Assembly (NCBI GenBank): GCA_013423325.1
Contig: BLJB01000276.1
Coordinates: forward strand, 1-38,554
Source of the DNA: Usnea hakonensis
Taxonomy: Eukaryota; Ascomycota; Lecanoromycetes; Lecanorales; Parmeliaceae
Length of the DNA: 38,554 bases
Direction: 5' to 3'
Shown: piece by piece, positions 1-10,743 of the stretch
How the letters are laid out: every line of letters starts with the position of its first letter
How positions within the stretch are numbered: position 1 is the first letter of the stretch
The notes under the pieces: generated by a model
What the model saw: only the letters and a program-made list of their open reading frames with translations
The model's database searches: none
What the model was told of the DNA's origin: nothing
Made by a program: the position numbers and the translations under genes

Positions 1-40
1 TTGGAGCCATCGTATGCGTTGCCGTAGGTGTCGTCTTCCA

Positions 41-256
41 CTAAGGGTCTCCTCCCTCTTGGCGAACCATCTTGATCCTCGTTTCTCTTTTCATATCCGG
101 GTCTCCTTTTGGTAACGCTGGTGATCCCATACCAGCGGATGCACGGTCATTGCCCCCAGGCAATGGCGATTCGTTTCCTCCCTCAGTCGACTCCAATGGC
201 CTCTCAGTGTTCAAACGGCGGTCTATAACACTGTCAGGAATGAGAGTCTCGTCCAT
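41..256 (-). CDS. Short unknown reading frame, possible 3' exon
   Basis: A 71-codon frame starting at an ATG at 256. The frame stays open upstream to a TGA at 302-304, and the added residues (SAIDWVLSLPHTI before the Met) look coding, so this may be the last exon of a larger or decayed gene. The product is hydrophilic, rich in Gly, Pro and Glu, with no recognised domain. A plus-strand frame (72-329) covers the same bases and looks less protein-like. No function is proposed; it may be chance. Confidence 0.2.
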   Translation of the reverse strand: MDETLIPDSVIDRRLNTERPLESTEGGNESPLPGGNDRASAGMGSPALPKGDPDMKRETRIKMVRQEGGDP

Positions 257-304
257 AATGGTGTGCGGAAGTGATAATACCCAGTCAATGGCTGACCGGG
301 CTCA

Positions 305-592
305 TAACCTGTTGGATTATGACGAATAACTTTGGTGGAAACGATTGTTTACACTATTCTGATAGCTTAGGGCTAGGGCTATTTCTTCGGCGCTATTCCT
401 AATTAGGAAGGATCGCAAACGAATAATGAGTGCAAACCGGCATAAAGAAAAAGTCTACACAGGTGGGTGTAGGCCAGTTATGTAGGCCTCGTGAGAGGCT
501 ACCCCTTGCATTACCTTCCAATAGCAGGCCTGCGCATATATCCACGGTTGGACCCCTGGTTTCTTCTCTAGTGGTTTATAGCTCCATTTTGA
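305..592. other. Gene-free stretch
   Basis: I see no reading frame, repeat or RNA gene between the small frame at the left edge and the first LINE-derived codons near 593. The 5' boundary of the LINE is not visible: no target-site duplication was found, so the element may begin inside this stretch or be 5' truncated. Confidence 0.4.
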
Positions 593-1480
593 CTGCAAGC
601 TAATTACCGACTTGGGGGCCACTTTTCAACAAAAAAGACCTATACCGTAGTAGCGCACGGGATAAGGATCGAGGCGGTAGATACGGAAAACAAGGAAGCC
701 GCGAAAAAGAAGATACAAGAGGATAACGGGAGACTACACCCAGGCCTAGAGGTAGTGAAGGCGAAGTGGATGGCGAGTACGGGGAGACTAGCGCGGGGAG
801 GAGGTAAGAAGCGCTACTCGTCGCTGATCATCGATGTCGCCACAGAAGACATGGCCTCCGGGCTAGTGCTGAGAGGCATGGTTAAGGCGGGGGAGGCGAA
901 GGAGGTGTCGCACTACGTGCACGGCATAGCACAGTGCTTCAATTGCCAAGAGTGGGGCCACATGGCTGCACACTGCAAAAATGAAACCAGATGCGCAGAA
1001 TGCAACCAAAGACACGACACTAGGGAGCACAACAAGATAGCTCCTAGGGCCCACAAGGCGTGCGCGGCATACGGAGGCCGGGGCCACGCAGCGTACCAGA
1101 AGATATGCCCGAGAAAGAGGCAAGAAACCGAGAAGGTCGCGAGGAAGCTAATGATAAGGCCAACGACGGCCCTCAACCCGAGAGAGACAAAGTCCACCGA
1201 AGTACCACGGAACGTAGACGGCTTCACAGTAGTCACGTCTAGGAAGAGGAGATCACGGGACGTGACCGACGCGGGGAGCGGCCGCGAAGAGGAGGATTCA
1301 GGAGCGCCTAGGAGGGCTACAAGGGTAGGAAGACCGGGAAGATTCACGATAAAAGAGGCTGGCCAAACATCACTGAAACTCCCGGCCGGGACCGGAAACT
1401 GTGGACTAGCGGGGGGGGGCTCAACCGTCGGAAGCCTAGGATGTTCAGATGCAAGACACCCAAGAACAGAACTCCCAGAC
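593..1480 (+). pseudogene. LINE ORF1: gag-like zinc-knuckle protein (decayed)
   Basis: One frame is open from 593 (after a TGA at 590-592). It starts with a segment matching the RRM-like part of fungal LINE ORF1 proteins (YTVVAHGIRIEAVD near 641-682). The nucleic-acid-binding knuckles follow: CFNCQEWGHMAAHC (about 934-975) is a complete CCHC. The second begins CAECNQRHDTREH. The third reads CAAYGGRGHAAYQKIC, where one zinc-binding Cys and the usual aromatic after GHAA have become Tyr, consistent with TGC to TAC. In life it would coat the element RNA. No stop separates it from the endonuclease frame that follows, so the ORF1 end is not defined. Confidence 0.8.
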
Positions 1481-1492
1481 ACCAATTTCCCT

Positions 1493-4400
1493 ATGACGGA
1501 AAACCGGACCCTGACAATACTGCAGTACAATATAAGAGGCGAACTGGGAACGATAACGACGCTGCTCAACGACCTAGAGGTAAAGGAGGCCGACGTCTTA
1601 GTAATCTAGGAACCCTAGTAGAACGTACACACGAAGTCATCATACAACCCCGGGACTAGTGACTTCTTCCTGTCACACAGGGGTGAAGCGGGTATAAGGG
1701 TATACCTATACGTCAACAAAAGGATCGATATCAATATATGGGAGGAGATATCCCTGTCCAAGGACGTATGTGCCGTCACTATAAAGCTTAAAGGGAGAAA
1801 TGGGGCTATAAGGGAGGAGACGATTCAGATCCTTAACGTGTATAACCCTAGCCCGTCCCTGGTTACTAACGACAACCCATCAAGCCTTCTAGTGCTAAGG
1901 AAAGAGTTATAGGGACAGAGAGATCGCGTAGTATTAGGAGACTTCAACCTTTATTACCCGAACTGGAATAACCATGGAAGGTTTAGCTACCACAAGGAAG
2001 CGGACGAGCTGTTGGAGATAACCGCGGGGGGGGATATAAACCTCGCGCTCCCCGAGGACTCGGTGATCTGGAGGGCGAGGGGGAGCGAGAGCGTTATAGA
2101 CCTTATCTTTACGACGCCGGGGCTAACCGAGGCAGTGAAATCGTATAGGGTACGACCAGACCTATAGATGGGCTCCGACTACTTCCCAGTATATACAGAG
2201 CTCGACCTATTGATAGAGGAGGCCCTTACCACCAAGAGAAGGGCGTAGAAAACAGTAAAGCCGGAAACCGTGAAGACCGCGATTCGGGAGCTAGTCCACT
2301 CCTTACCCCCTAACCAGCTAAAGACCAGAGCGGAAATAGACGAGCACCTAGAAGATATTATGGTAGGCCTAAGGAAAGTGGTAGAAGAGACCGTTCCATA
2401 GGCCAAACCATCAGATAAAGCTCGATCGTTCTGGAACCAAGACTGTAGCGAGGCAGGCGAAACGTCTTGCAGCCGAATATCAGAAAAGCCGCGGTGACCG
2501 TAGGGAAGAGGAATGGCGTGCGGCTGTGAAACACCGGAACAAGGTAATCAGCAGAGCCAAGACGCTCGACTTCAGACGAGGGGTCCACGAAGCAGGGGAG
2601 TCACAGAGGGGAGTCTGGGGGCTGGCCAAGTGGGCCAGACAGAATAGTATGAACCCAAAGCCACTGCCCAAGTTCCCAGCACTTAGGGACGGGGAAGCCG
2701 GTCTAGCGGGATCGTTCGAAGGTAAGGTCGGAGTACTTCGGAGGACGTTCTTCCCACCACCCCTACAGGCAGACCTCGCCGATATCGAGGATACAGTCTA
2801 CCCAAACCCGGCGGAGATAACCGTGGAGCTGATAGAAAAGGAGGTTAGGATAGCTATCTTCCGCCCAAAATAGGACAAGGCCCTAGGGATAGACGGGATG
2901 CCGAACAGATTCCTAAGGTTAGTCGCGGGAGAGGCCCTCCTACAGCTTACTAGGCTCTTCCAGGTATATATAGACCTAGGCTACTACCCGAGGGAGTTTA
3001 AAGTCGCCAATATAATAGTCCTCCGTAAACCGGGCAAAGACGACTACTCGGAGCCAAAGTTATACCGACCGATCGCCCTATTAAGCACTTTGGGGAAGGC
3101 TCTAGAAGCGGTCGTAGCCAAGAGACTCAGCGACTATGTAGAGGAACACAACCTCCTCCCTCCTGAACAGATGGGCGCACGGAGAGGACGGTCTACCGAG
3201 ATAGCCCTAGAGACAATAGTCAATACGGTACACATAGTGTGGGGCAGCGGTAAACAATACGTGGCCAGCCTGCTCTCTCTAGACGTGGTAGGCGTATTCG
3301 ATAATATATCCCACGAGCGGCTCCTCCACAACCTCAAATCTAAAGGGGTCCCTCCCTGGATAGTAAACTGGACGTCGAGCTTTCTTATAGAGAGAGTAAC
3401 GTTAATAACACTAGGGCAGAAAACAAGTGGAGTGGAGCCAGCGGAGACGGGGATCCTATAAGGACCCCCGGTGTCCCCTGTATTGTTCCTATTCTTCAAC
3501 GCGCCGCTTATCGAGGAGTACTCGAGGCTGAAGCTAAACCTCCAAGTCGGCGGCTTTATCGACGACGTCCACCTACTAGCGTACGGAAAGAGTACGGAAG
3601 CTAACTGCGCGACGCTTAAGACGGCCCACGAGGTGTGCTTAAAGTGGGCGAAAATATATGGGGCGACTTTCGCCCCTAAGAAATACGAGCTAGTATACCT
3701 CACTAGAAGGCCAAAGCGCTTCAATATAAGAGCCGTGGTAGACCTAGGAGCGACTGTCATAGAGCCAAAGGGTAGTATACGGGTCCTAGGCCTACACGTG
3801 GATGGAAAATTGAGGTGGGGCCCCCACCTCAAGAGGGTAAAGGCCAAGATGGCGTCCCAATACCTCGCGCTATCAATGACGGCTGCCTCGATATAGGGGA
3901 CGACGCTAAACCGAGCACGCATAGTATACTAGGTAGTAGTACGGCCGGCGATGACATACGCGGCGGCTATCTGGTATAACCCGGCAGGTACACGGGGAGC
4001 GACAAAAATACCAGGAAGACAGCTAGGGGTGACCCAGAATAAATGCCTAAGATATGTCTCGGGAGCGTACAAAGTGACGAACACCAGGGAACTGGAAGCA
4101 GAGACAGGAGTTCACCCTATGCAGATCTCTATGGACCTAGCGGTCCTCCGTCACCAGGCCCTTAGAGGCGTGCACGAAGTCACGAAAATAGGAAATGCAC
4201 GTATCCGCAGAGCACTCCGGGGGAAACGAGGTCGTAGGGTAAAGGCCCCACCGGCACCAGCAGTAGAGAAATGCTCGTGGGCCGAGAGCGCCCTCCCCGG
4301 GAGAGGGGGGAGGGAGTAACACGGCGTAGGGAAAAGAGAAAGAAAGGAAAGGGAAGCGATAAGGGGAAGATTATGGGGCTAGGGTGACACAGCCTGGCGC

Positions 4401-4860
4401 ACCGTATAGGAAGGCTATCGCGCGGGTATACCCGAAAATGAGAGGACGCCAGTATAGGGTCCGAAAGACTAGAAAACGAGGAGGACACTTCACTGCAACC
4501 TCGCGAAAGCCGAGAGCTCCACCCTAATCCAGATGAGAACGGAGAAGATCGGGCTCGCACAGTTCCTCTTCCGCTACAGGGTCCCGGGTATCCATATAGC
4601 CAGCTACGAATATGGCTAGCCGAAATAGGATACCAAACACATCCTTATCTTCTATCTAAGGCTAGGACGATTTAGGCCGACACTTCTAGAATCCGCGGGG
4701 ATAAGTAACCTACGGAGAATACTAACCACCCTAAAAGGGGCGAGGGCGTTAGCTAGATAGTTAATTTAGTCCGGCCTCCTAGGCTAGTACTCCCTAGTAA
4801 AAGACTAGCTATATGGAGGTAGAGCAGCCTAGGGGGCGCTAGTAAAGTCACAGATAGGGT
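1493..4860 (+). pseudogene. LINE ORF2: endonuclease-reverse transcriptase (decayed)
   Basis: ORF2 probably began at the ATG at 1493 (LTILQYNIR is the usual endonuclease opening). The endonuclease has stops at 1607 and just after, where the family has IQEPW. The GDFNLHHP motif reads GDFNLYYP, and the catalytic SDH reads SDY (near 2170-2185). A 1-2 nt frameshift lies near 2450. The reverse transcriptase (about 2870-3900) shows the RPIALLSTLGKALE block, but the strand-defining GIPQGSP motif is broken by TAG at 3459. The catalytic box reads FIDDVHLL, also changed. Stops near 2872, 3895 and 3931 all fit CAG or TGG to TAG. The C-terminal zinc motif (near 4593-4650) reads SYEYG followed by stops, where SCxCGW is usual. 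Confidence 0.87.
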
Positions 4861-5079
4861 AGAGAAACGCGAGTGCAAGGAGCCCCGAGCGGTAGCAGTC
4901 GAAGGTGGTATACAGACTCAGAACAGTAGAGGCAAGTAGGAGTACGGTAAGGTTTTTTACCCTGGTAGTAGCGATGCCACGAAGGTTTTCCTTATATCAT
5001 CGCCACAGAGATTCCCGTAATTATCTTTCACATAGTTAGATAGACACGAGTATAAATTCCAATCCAATCCAATAATTAT

Positions 5080-5150
5080 ATATTATTATTAATATATAGA
5101 TAGAATAAAAAATAAGATATATTAAAAAAAAAGACTTTTAAAAATAATCT
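5080..5150. other. AT-rich tail after the LINE
   Basis: Almost pure A/T, beginning with a short repeat of CCAAT and then mixed ATT/ATA and a run of about nine A. It is best read as the degenerate 3' tail of the LINE plus its flank. No polyadenylation or target-site duplication could be fixed. Confidence 0.5.
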
Positions 5151-5269
5151 GCGTCACGGTGAAATGGCCGCTCTTTCCTGCTTCCAGGCCAAGCGCGGCC
5201 CTTTCGGGTTTAGCGTCGCGTCTTTAGGCAAGGCGCACAGCATCGCCCCACCCGCTGCTTTCTCCAAGG

Positions 5270-5350
5270 TATAAAGACCTGCTCCCTCGCTGCTTTCCTA
5301 CTTCCTCCTTCATCTTTTTTCCACATCTCTCTGCCACCCCCTCGCTCCTT
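5270..5350 (+). promoter_or_regulatory. TATA box with CT-rich leader
   Basis: TATAAAG at 5270 is followed by about 70 nt of C/T-rich sequence, a common pattern at fungal transcription starts. It points into the decayed coding block downstream (6.1-8.5 kb) and could be its old promoter, or that of a degraded repeat. Sequence pattern only. Confidence 0.3.
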
Positions 5351-5399
5351 CTCGTATTGCAAGGATCTGCGCAACCTCTCCCATCCCTGGCTACCTAGC

Positions 5400-6100
5400 T
5401 AGCTTCTACCGACTATCGCCGATTGCTATACTTTGAGCTTTGCATAAGGTATTTTGCTGAATAGCCTTTCCTTTCGGGATTACTTTGCTATACCTCTTAC
5501 TCTTGCCGTCTCTTGGCCTGCCTACTTTCGCCTACGGCTGGAGCTAGCGATAAAGGTGAACGCTCTAATTCGCCACCTTATACCTTGTCGGCCGCGCTAC
5601 AACTCAGCTCCTAACAAACGGAGACGATTCCTTTTTTAACTATAGTAGAGCGCCTCGTCGCTCGACTCTACTGCTTTAGACCTTCCTACTTCGGTATTTC
5701 TATACCAGCCACTGTTTTACTACCGTTTAGCTAATCTGCGACTCTGCGACGACATTGGTAGGAAATTTCAGATTACGGCGAGTACTACAGCGCGAAGCAA
5801 CTACCTAACCCGAAGACGACTACTATATAACCAATAAGAGGAATACCTCCTGAAAAGTCTACCTGGCCGAGTAGATAGGGATCGCCCCTTAACCGTAATC
5901 GGGTGACATAGTATGAGGGGGGCTAAGCATGCGCCGAGTAATAGCGGTGAGTCAAAATTAAGGAATAGAGTCAAAATATGGTATACTCGCCTTGATCGAT
6001 AGTATTATTCGCGTGTTTGTCTGGCAAGTTCCCGCATTCACCTCATTCTAGTGACGTGGCCTTGAGACGGTGATCTCACTTTTTGCCGTGGATCGGAGAC
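5400..6100 (+). other. Decayed stretch without a readable gene
   Basis: Between the promoter-like sequence and the first recognisable decayed coding piece. It holds many TAG/TAA triplets in all plus frames and one 61-codon frame (5454-5639) that resembles nothing known to me. TA-rich triplets set among preserved CpG sites suggest RIP here too. Confidence 0.3.
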
Positions 6101-6116
6101 GATGCAGTACCTTTGA

Positions 6117-6470
6117 TCTATTGCAGAAGTCCTAGCGTATAATACCTGGGTAGCTGCAGCTGCAGCTGACCTGGCTCCACAGTTGGATATCTCCGAGGGG
6201 CGTAGTGAAGAACCTTTGGTCGGTATACGATATAGATTGTATGCGAAGCAACAAGGGTCGAGAGACTGCGCCAGCACGTGCCGCAGGGTGTAAGGCAGAT
6301 GAGTGAGGACCGAGCGGTATTGACTAGAGGTCTGCGAGTCGAGGTTGTTAGAGAGGAGCAGGCGGCAGGTGCGAGGATAAGGGAGATAGTACTAAGATGA
6401 CGTCTTTAGAGGGTTCTTAGCCGGGAAGAGTACAGACTCGGTACCGCCGCTATAGGTAACGACTCAGAAG
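6117..6470 (+). pseudogene. Decayed coding piece, unknown protein
   Basis: One frame from 6117 to a TAA at 6291 reads like protein (an Ala-rich helix AEVLAYNTWVAAAADLAP, then EGRSEEPLVGIRYRLYAKQQ). After a frame change, a second stretch reads TRGLRVEVVREEQAAGARIR and on towards 6470 through TGA and TAG codons. The steady helix-forming composition across two frames suggests one damaged gene. I do not recognise the family. It probably belongs with the pieces at 6616-7198 and 7750-8529. Confidence 0.35.
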
Positions 6471-6615
6471 CACATATAATCCTCATTTTACCCTATTCTG
6501 GGTATCTTAGATTTCTAACTCTAGACTCTCCACATACAGCTCCTTTATCTACATTTGATATATAATAATATCGATTAACTTAGATTCTATCCAATTCTAC
6601 TAACCCCCTACTAAA

Positions 6616-7198
6616 GCGGATTTGGCTGGCAAAGGACCGTCTATAGCCTCGGTTAATAATACTCCCATTATCTGCGGACAGGGATATACCCCTAGGATTC
6701 CTAGATCTAACGGCGGATAGGGTAGACCCCTTAACGACTACGGTCCGATCGAAGTCCTTGATTCGACTAGCTCGTCGTCGAAGGATCCTCTTAATCTGTT
6801 ATCCTATAAGCACGCAATGGATCTTAAAGGTACTAAATTATACGCCGGAGGTAATAATCGCCGTCTTCGCTTCTTAGAGGCCTTGAATAATAGCTCCAGT
6901 TCCCTCAAACGGACTCGATCTCAGGGGTAGCCGAAGTAAAGGCGGCGGAGAGGAAGAAGAAAGCTTTCCATCCTTCGAGGAACCGATACTCGGTGCCGGA
7001 AGAGTACAAGAGTGGCAACAATCGGGCTTAAGACCAAGTGGCGATAACGGTACGAATACCGATAGCAGCAGTAGAGTCCACTCTAGAAGCGACGGCTCGA
7101 CTACTAAGTAAGGCCGGCGACACGACTTCCTTAACACTCCTTGGACTTCTATAGCAGGCTCAGAAGCTGGGTACGACCCTTAAAGCCCCAGCTAGCGG
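6616..7198 (+). pseudogene. Decayed coding piece, unknown protein
   Basis: After a plausible 3' splice site (TACTAACCCCCTACTAAAG), one frame runs from 6616 to a TAG at 6928, interrupted by one TAG at 6718 where GGWG would fit. It includes GRPLNDYGPIEVLDS and a Ser-rich stretch. A second frame then carries KKKAFHPSRNRYSVPEEYKS and a helical stretch (AAVESTLEATARLLSKAGD), with a TAA and a TAG where Gln would fit, to a TAG near 7196. The stops fit C-to-T change. The join needs a frameshift or an unseen intron. An alternative open frame covers part of 6890-7110. Family unknown. Confidence 0.4.
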
Positions 7199-7512
7199 AT
7201 CTTAGTACTAATAGTTAGCGCATATCTAGATGTTCCCTCCTCCGCGATAAGACAGAAGATCCTATCTCTGACCCTCCTCCTTATCCTCCTCTACTGCCTA
7301 GTCCCCTCCTCTCGTCGATATGCGAGATAGATATCAGCTTCAAAAATATCGAGCCTCGTTACTTCTGTGGAAGGAAAGAGAAAGGGGACAAAAGAGCGAG
7401 CTGCACAGACAACATCATCCCATATACTCTCCGATCGCCTATTGCGTCGCCAAATCCTGAACCAGCACTGGTTTCGTGGCGGTCTCCGCTCCGAGAGGAC
7501 GCCGTAGGATCG

Positions 7513-7728
7513 GTGGCAGATCCGGCTGGCTCCTCATGGGTGTGGAGCCTAGCGACCCATACGGACGTTGAGCCTGTAATAGCTATAGACGCTACCGACA
7601 TTCGAGGTTCCTCCAAGCGCACAGCAGACAATGCAGGTTTGAACGAGAGTGGAGAATATGTACACAGGTTGAAGAAGGCCCAGCGTGCAGGTCAGTACGC
7701 AGGTACCAGCCCCTACGGGTGCATTTAA
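7513..7728 (+). CDS. Small frame upstream of the chromodomain piece
   Basis: A 71-codon frame lying in phase with the chromodomain exon that follows but separated from it by adjacent TAA and TGA codons (7726-7731). The product (MADPAGSSWVWSLATHTDVE...) has no known domain. It may be an upstream part of the same decayed gene, or chance. Confidence 0.2.
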   Translation: MADPAGSSWVWSLATHTDVEPVIAIDATDIRGSSKRTADNAGLNESGEYVHRLKKAQRAGQYAGTSPYGCI

Positions 7729-7749
7729 TGACTCCAGAAAGCCGCGATC

Positions 7750-8529
7750 GTGATCGACAAGAGAGATAATACCGATAATAAATCAAGCGGCCTTAATTTC
7801 GTACGGATCCGATCGCAACCTAAGCCTGTTTTTAGACGGCCTCCCTTTTCGCGAACATTCCCGCAATACAAGAAAACAACGAGCTTAAGTCGATCCAGTG
7901 AAGCTGGTAATAGTCAAGGTGTGCCCCCCCCCTAAGGGTATTTCTAACCAGTACCCGAGATTTCTGCTGACGTATTTCAGATGACCCTATTGTGGTGGAG
8001 GATGGCGACGAAAAGACTGGCGAAACTGGCGCTTCTACTAGAGCCACGAGTGTAGAGTCTGAGATTGATACCATACACCTCCAAAGCTCCCATCCGAAGG
8101 AACAGCCAAAGACACGCAGTTACATGAGTCCTCCCACCACCAAACCTACCCCCACCCCCATTAATCGTCCGATCTCTTCTAGTGTTGCACTATGCCGGGA
8201 TCGAGTTGAGCAGGCTACCTGTAGAGGTGATTACGGAATAATAGCGACCGTCTATCCCCCTCACGCTATAAGCGTCCCCCCACCACTCGCTAAGCAGTAT
8301 CAGGACGAAGAAGGTTCGGCATTAGATAAAGAAGAGTAGGAGATCGTAAGGATCGTTAGCAAGAGACGAAGGGGAAAGGGCTATAAATACAAGGTATACT
8401 AGAAGGAGACATAGCTGCTCGAATGCGAGTTAGGAAACGCATAGGGACTGCTACGGAAGTTTGAGGCGAAACACCAGGTGCAGCGGGGAGGCAAACGGGG
8501 GAGACCAGCACGTGCAGATAAGGGCTAGT
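7750..8529 (+). pseudogene. Chromodomain protein, 3' end, with one intron (decayed)
   Basis: Two exons can be joined. Exon sequence to 7918, then an intron at 7919-7980 (GTGTGC ... CTGAC ... TTTCAG, 62 nt), which restores the frame exactly and continues to a TAG at 8527-8529. The C-terminal part is a chromodomain: (W)EIVRIVSKRRRGKGYKYKVY(W), then KET(W)LLECELGNA, and a basic tail with QRGGKRGRPARADKG. Chromodomains bind methylated histone tails. Each W in brackets is a TAG in the DNA (the first at 8337-8339); TGG to TAG explains them all, and Trp or an aromatic is expected there. Upstream is Ser/Pro-rich and disordered. The gene is dead as it stands. Similar chromodomain tails are common in fungal repeat-associated genes. 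Confidence 0.65.
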
Positions 8530-9227
8530 GATCGTTAGGAAATTGTAGGAATTAAAATTATTCTACTAAGTTGGAGACACTGTCATTCGCTACATCTTTT
8601 CATTTCATAAAATTGATGTGCTCGAGGAGGCCAACACTCTATAGCCATTAGTGCACGGTTCTGACGGACGTATGAAATGGTTCTGTGCATTACCCACTCC
8701 GCCCTTGGCAGTCAGACCCTCATATTTACCTCCAGACCTTCCAACAGCTACTCCATATTGTTATCAAGAGAATCTTCCCCAATAGGTGTATCTGTATAAG
8801 ACCGAACTTGGCGCGAATCCATGCTCGCTAGCTCCTTCAAGGCGGGAGCTATTCTTCGAGGTCCAAATACAATTGGTACCAAGGCTGATTCGACAGTTAA
8901 ATACTTCTGGCAAAGGTGCTACCTTTCCTAACTGGTCCTCAGATTCGCCGGCAGAGGCTCTATCTCCGCCTAGTACCTTCGTTGGACGCATGAAGCTTTA
9001 TTCCATCAACGGCCCGTCTGCGCATTTGGATTTCTTTTCGATTTCCGCATTCATCTTGGCCCTTTCGAGGCGCCGGCAGATAGATAGCATCAATCCCGAC
9101 CTTGCTCCTAGAGGTAAGTAAATGGCGCCGAGACAATCATGCTAAGAAGACTAGAAGGAGGACCAGAATTGGTGAATAGCTACTGTAGATTGGATTAAGG
9201 TACTCCAATATAATCATTAAGGGTAGA
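8530..9227. other. No clear gene; one weak frame
   Basis: A 111-codon plus-strand frame (8786-9121) is the longest here; it contains a plausible stretch (PSRRELFFEVQIQLVPRLIR) but no family I recognise, and a minus frame overlaps it. I would not call it a gene without homology. Confidence 0.25.
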
Positions 9228-9483
9228 GTATAGCTGTTTCCGGGTTAAGATCTAGGCTATTGCGATAACCCTAGACGCGATACAAGACGGGAGGGCAACA
9301 CTAAAGAAATAGATAACCCTGTGGACCAATATATATTAGGGGGAACTCGAGAGCATAGTATACGGATACTTGAGGGTCGGCTACGTGTTCGGCAAAAATG
9401 CTAGAAAAATTGCCGCCTAAGATTATCTAGCTAATCCTAGGATGGGTATATCCTTGAACGACGATAAGTTCTGTCTTATATAA
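9228..9483 (+). pseudogene. Decayed coding piece, unknown protein
   Basis: One frame ending with a TAA at 9481-9483 reads as helical protein: AIAITLDAIQDGRATLKK, then ITLWTNIY, GELESIVYGYLRVGYVFG and DYLANPRMGIS. It is broken by TAG or TAA codons at about four points, each where Trp or Gln would fit, matching the mutation pattern nearby. No family is named. It may be a tail of the same decayed locus as the chromodomain piece or a separate gene. Confidence 0.35.
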
Positions 9484-9937
9484 CGTAGACTAATGATAGC
9501 AGAGACCTTAAAAGGCTCTGTAAAGTCTGGACGAATATCTACAACTGCACCGTTCCGATATCGTATCAGGCCGTCGTCCTTGGCGTCGCTGAAGAATAGG
9601 AATTGAAGGACTTTGAGGTCGAACCGCTTTCACGAACGTGCTCAACTACTAATAATCGTCTCCGATACGCGAAGTACGTGCATCTCGCCGCTGATTTCCA
9701 TCACACGCTAGTCTTAAGATACTGTCAGAGTTGCTAGAGGCGCTTTGCTGACGACTAGGTGCTCCTCTATCGTCAGGAACTAAGAACCTCCGGGAGTACC
9801 AATAATCCTCTCTTACCACCGTATATATACTGGAATTAACGTTTCGAAAGGTGATAGGGGAAGATAGAAGAAACCCACAGGTAATCAGAGGGTGTCCCTA
9901 CTCTCCCAGTGCCAGAATCGGAGCGCAAGGAACGGGG
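9484..9937. other. No recognisable feature
   Basis: TA-rich triplets and CpG remain mixed as in the flanks, suggesting further RIP decay. I found no convincing reading frame on either strand. Confidence 0.3.
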
Positions 9938-10055
9938 CCAAAATTGGAACTTTAGTTTGGGGGGAGAGTTCCAAAAATGGAACTCGAGGGACGGTCTACA
10001 AATGGAGTACAGAAGTGCGAGGATGACGAGATAAAGGGATCCAAAAGTGGAGCAC
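9938..10055 (+). repeat. Four spaced copies of a CCAAAAnTGGA-like motif
   Basis: CCAAAATTGGAAC (9938), CCAAAAATGGAAC (9971), ACAAATGGAGTAC (9998) and CCAAAAGTGGAGCAC (10041) lie at spacings of 27-43 nt. The copies are imperfect and look like a degenerate minisatellite or a set of binding sites. No gene starts directly beside them. Confidence 0.5.
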
Positions 10056-10743
10056 GAAGTTTAGAGATATGTTGGTGCTCGTAAGGACGTTGTCAAATTA
10101 ATAGGAAAGCTGGAAAATGCCTTACGCAGGATACAGTTGTGATGATCATCATACATACACACTTTGTCAGCATACATTGTGGATGCCGTATCCTTTCGAT
10201 GGACCGTAGTAGTTCTTCTCTGGCCACCCTTCTGCAACGCCAGATTTCTCCCACTGCAAGAAGTCAAGGTCTGCACTCGAAGGGATAGCGGATCTCGCAC
10301 CTTGTTCGAGAAGGTCAACGGAATACATAAGATATGATTCCCTCAATCCGCGCAGTCACTGACTCATCAGCTCAGCGGGTTACTGAGGGAGCTTGCGGGA
10401 TTGAAGCAAGGGCTGAGCCTCCAGCGTCCTTCAACCCCGCCGGTGAAGACGCCAAGGCGACCTACGAGGCGCGCCAGCTTCGTGCAGTACAGCCTTCCAT
10501 ATCATCAACCTGGTTATATGACCTGGTGTTAACTCAAAACTTTCTGTGTTTCGAAAGGTCAGGTCGTGGTTTGCAAAACCAAAGATGACGGCCGCCGCCT
10601 CGTCCCACCCTTCTCCGTATCAAGGCTCCATGCTGCCAAAGGACGACATGCAGGGATTTGCAAGCTTGAGAAGCTGTACGGTCGATCACCACCTTATCAT
10701 CAGTGCCGCACCTCCCGAGAACATATTGAAAGCCTGAAAAGGT

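Larger units (their letters stand above)
593..5120 (+). mobile_element. RIP-decayed non-LTR (LINE) retrotransposon, Tad/I type
   Basis: The element has the order expected of a fungal LINE: gag-like zinc-knuckle protein, apurinic-type endonuclease, reverse transcriptase, and a C-terminal CxxCG...H...C-type motif, then an AT-rich tail (about 5080-5150, with a run of A near 5122). No complete RNase H domain was recognised. Decay is dense: many in-frame TAG/TAA codons where the family has Gln or Trp, Cys changed to Tyr, His to Tyr, and one frameshift near 2450. Ten CTAG tetramers lie between 4616 and 4845, as expected if CAG and TGG became TAG on both strands. CpG sites remain common. This is the classic product of repeat-induced point mutation. 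The element cannot encode working proteins. The boundaries are approximate. Confidence 0.9.

Noticed and set aside
913..1569. 218-codon minus-strand frame
   Set aside because: It is antisense to the LINE ORF1, which has clear zinc knuckles; the frame is a shadow.
3134..3922. 262-codon minus-strand frame
   Set aside because: Antisense to the reverse transcriptase region. It stays open largely because RIP places stops on the sense strand.
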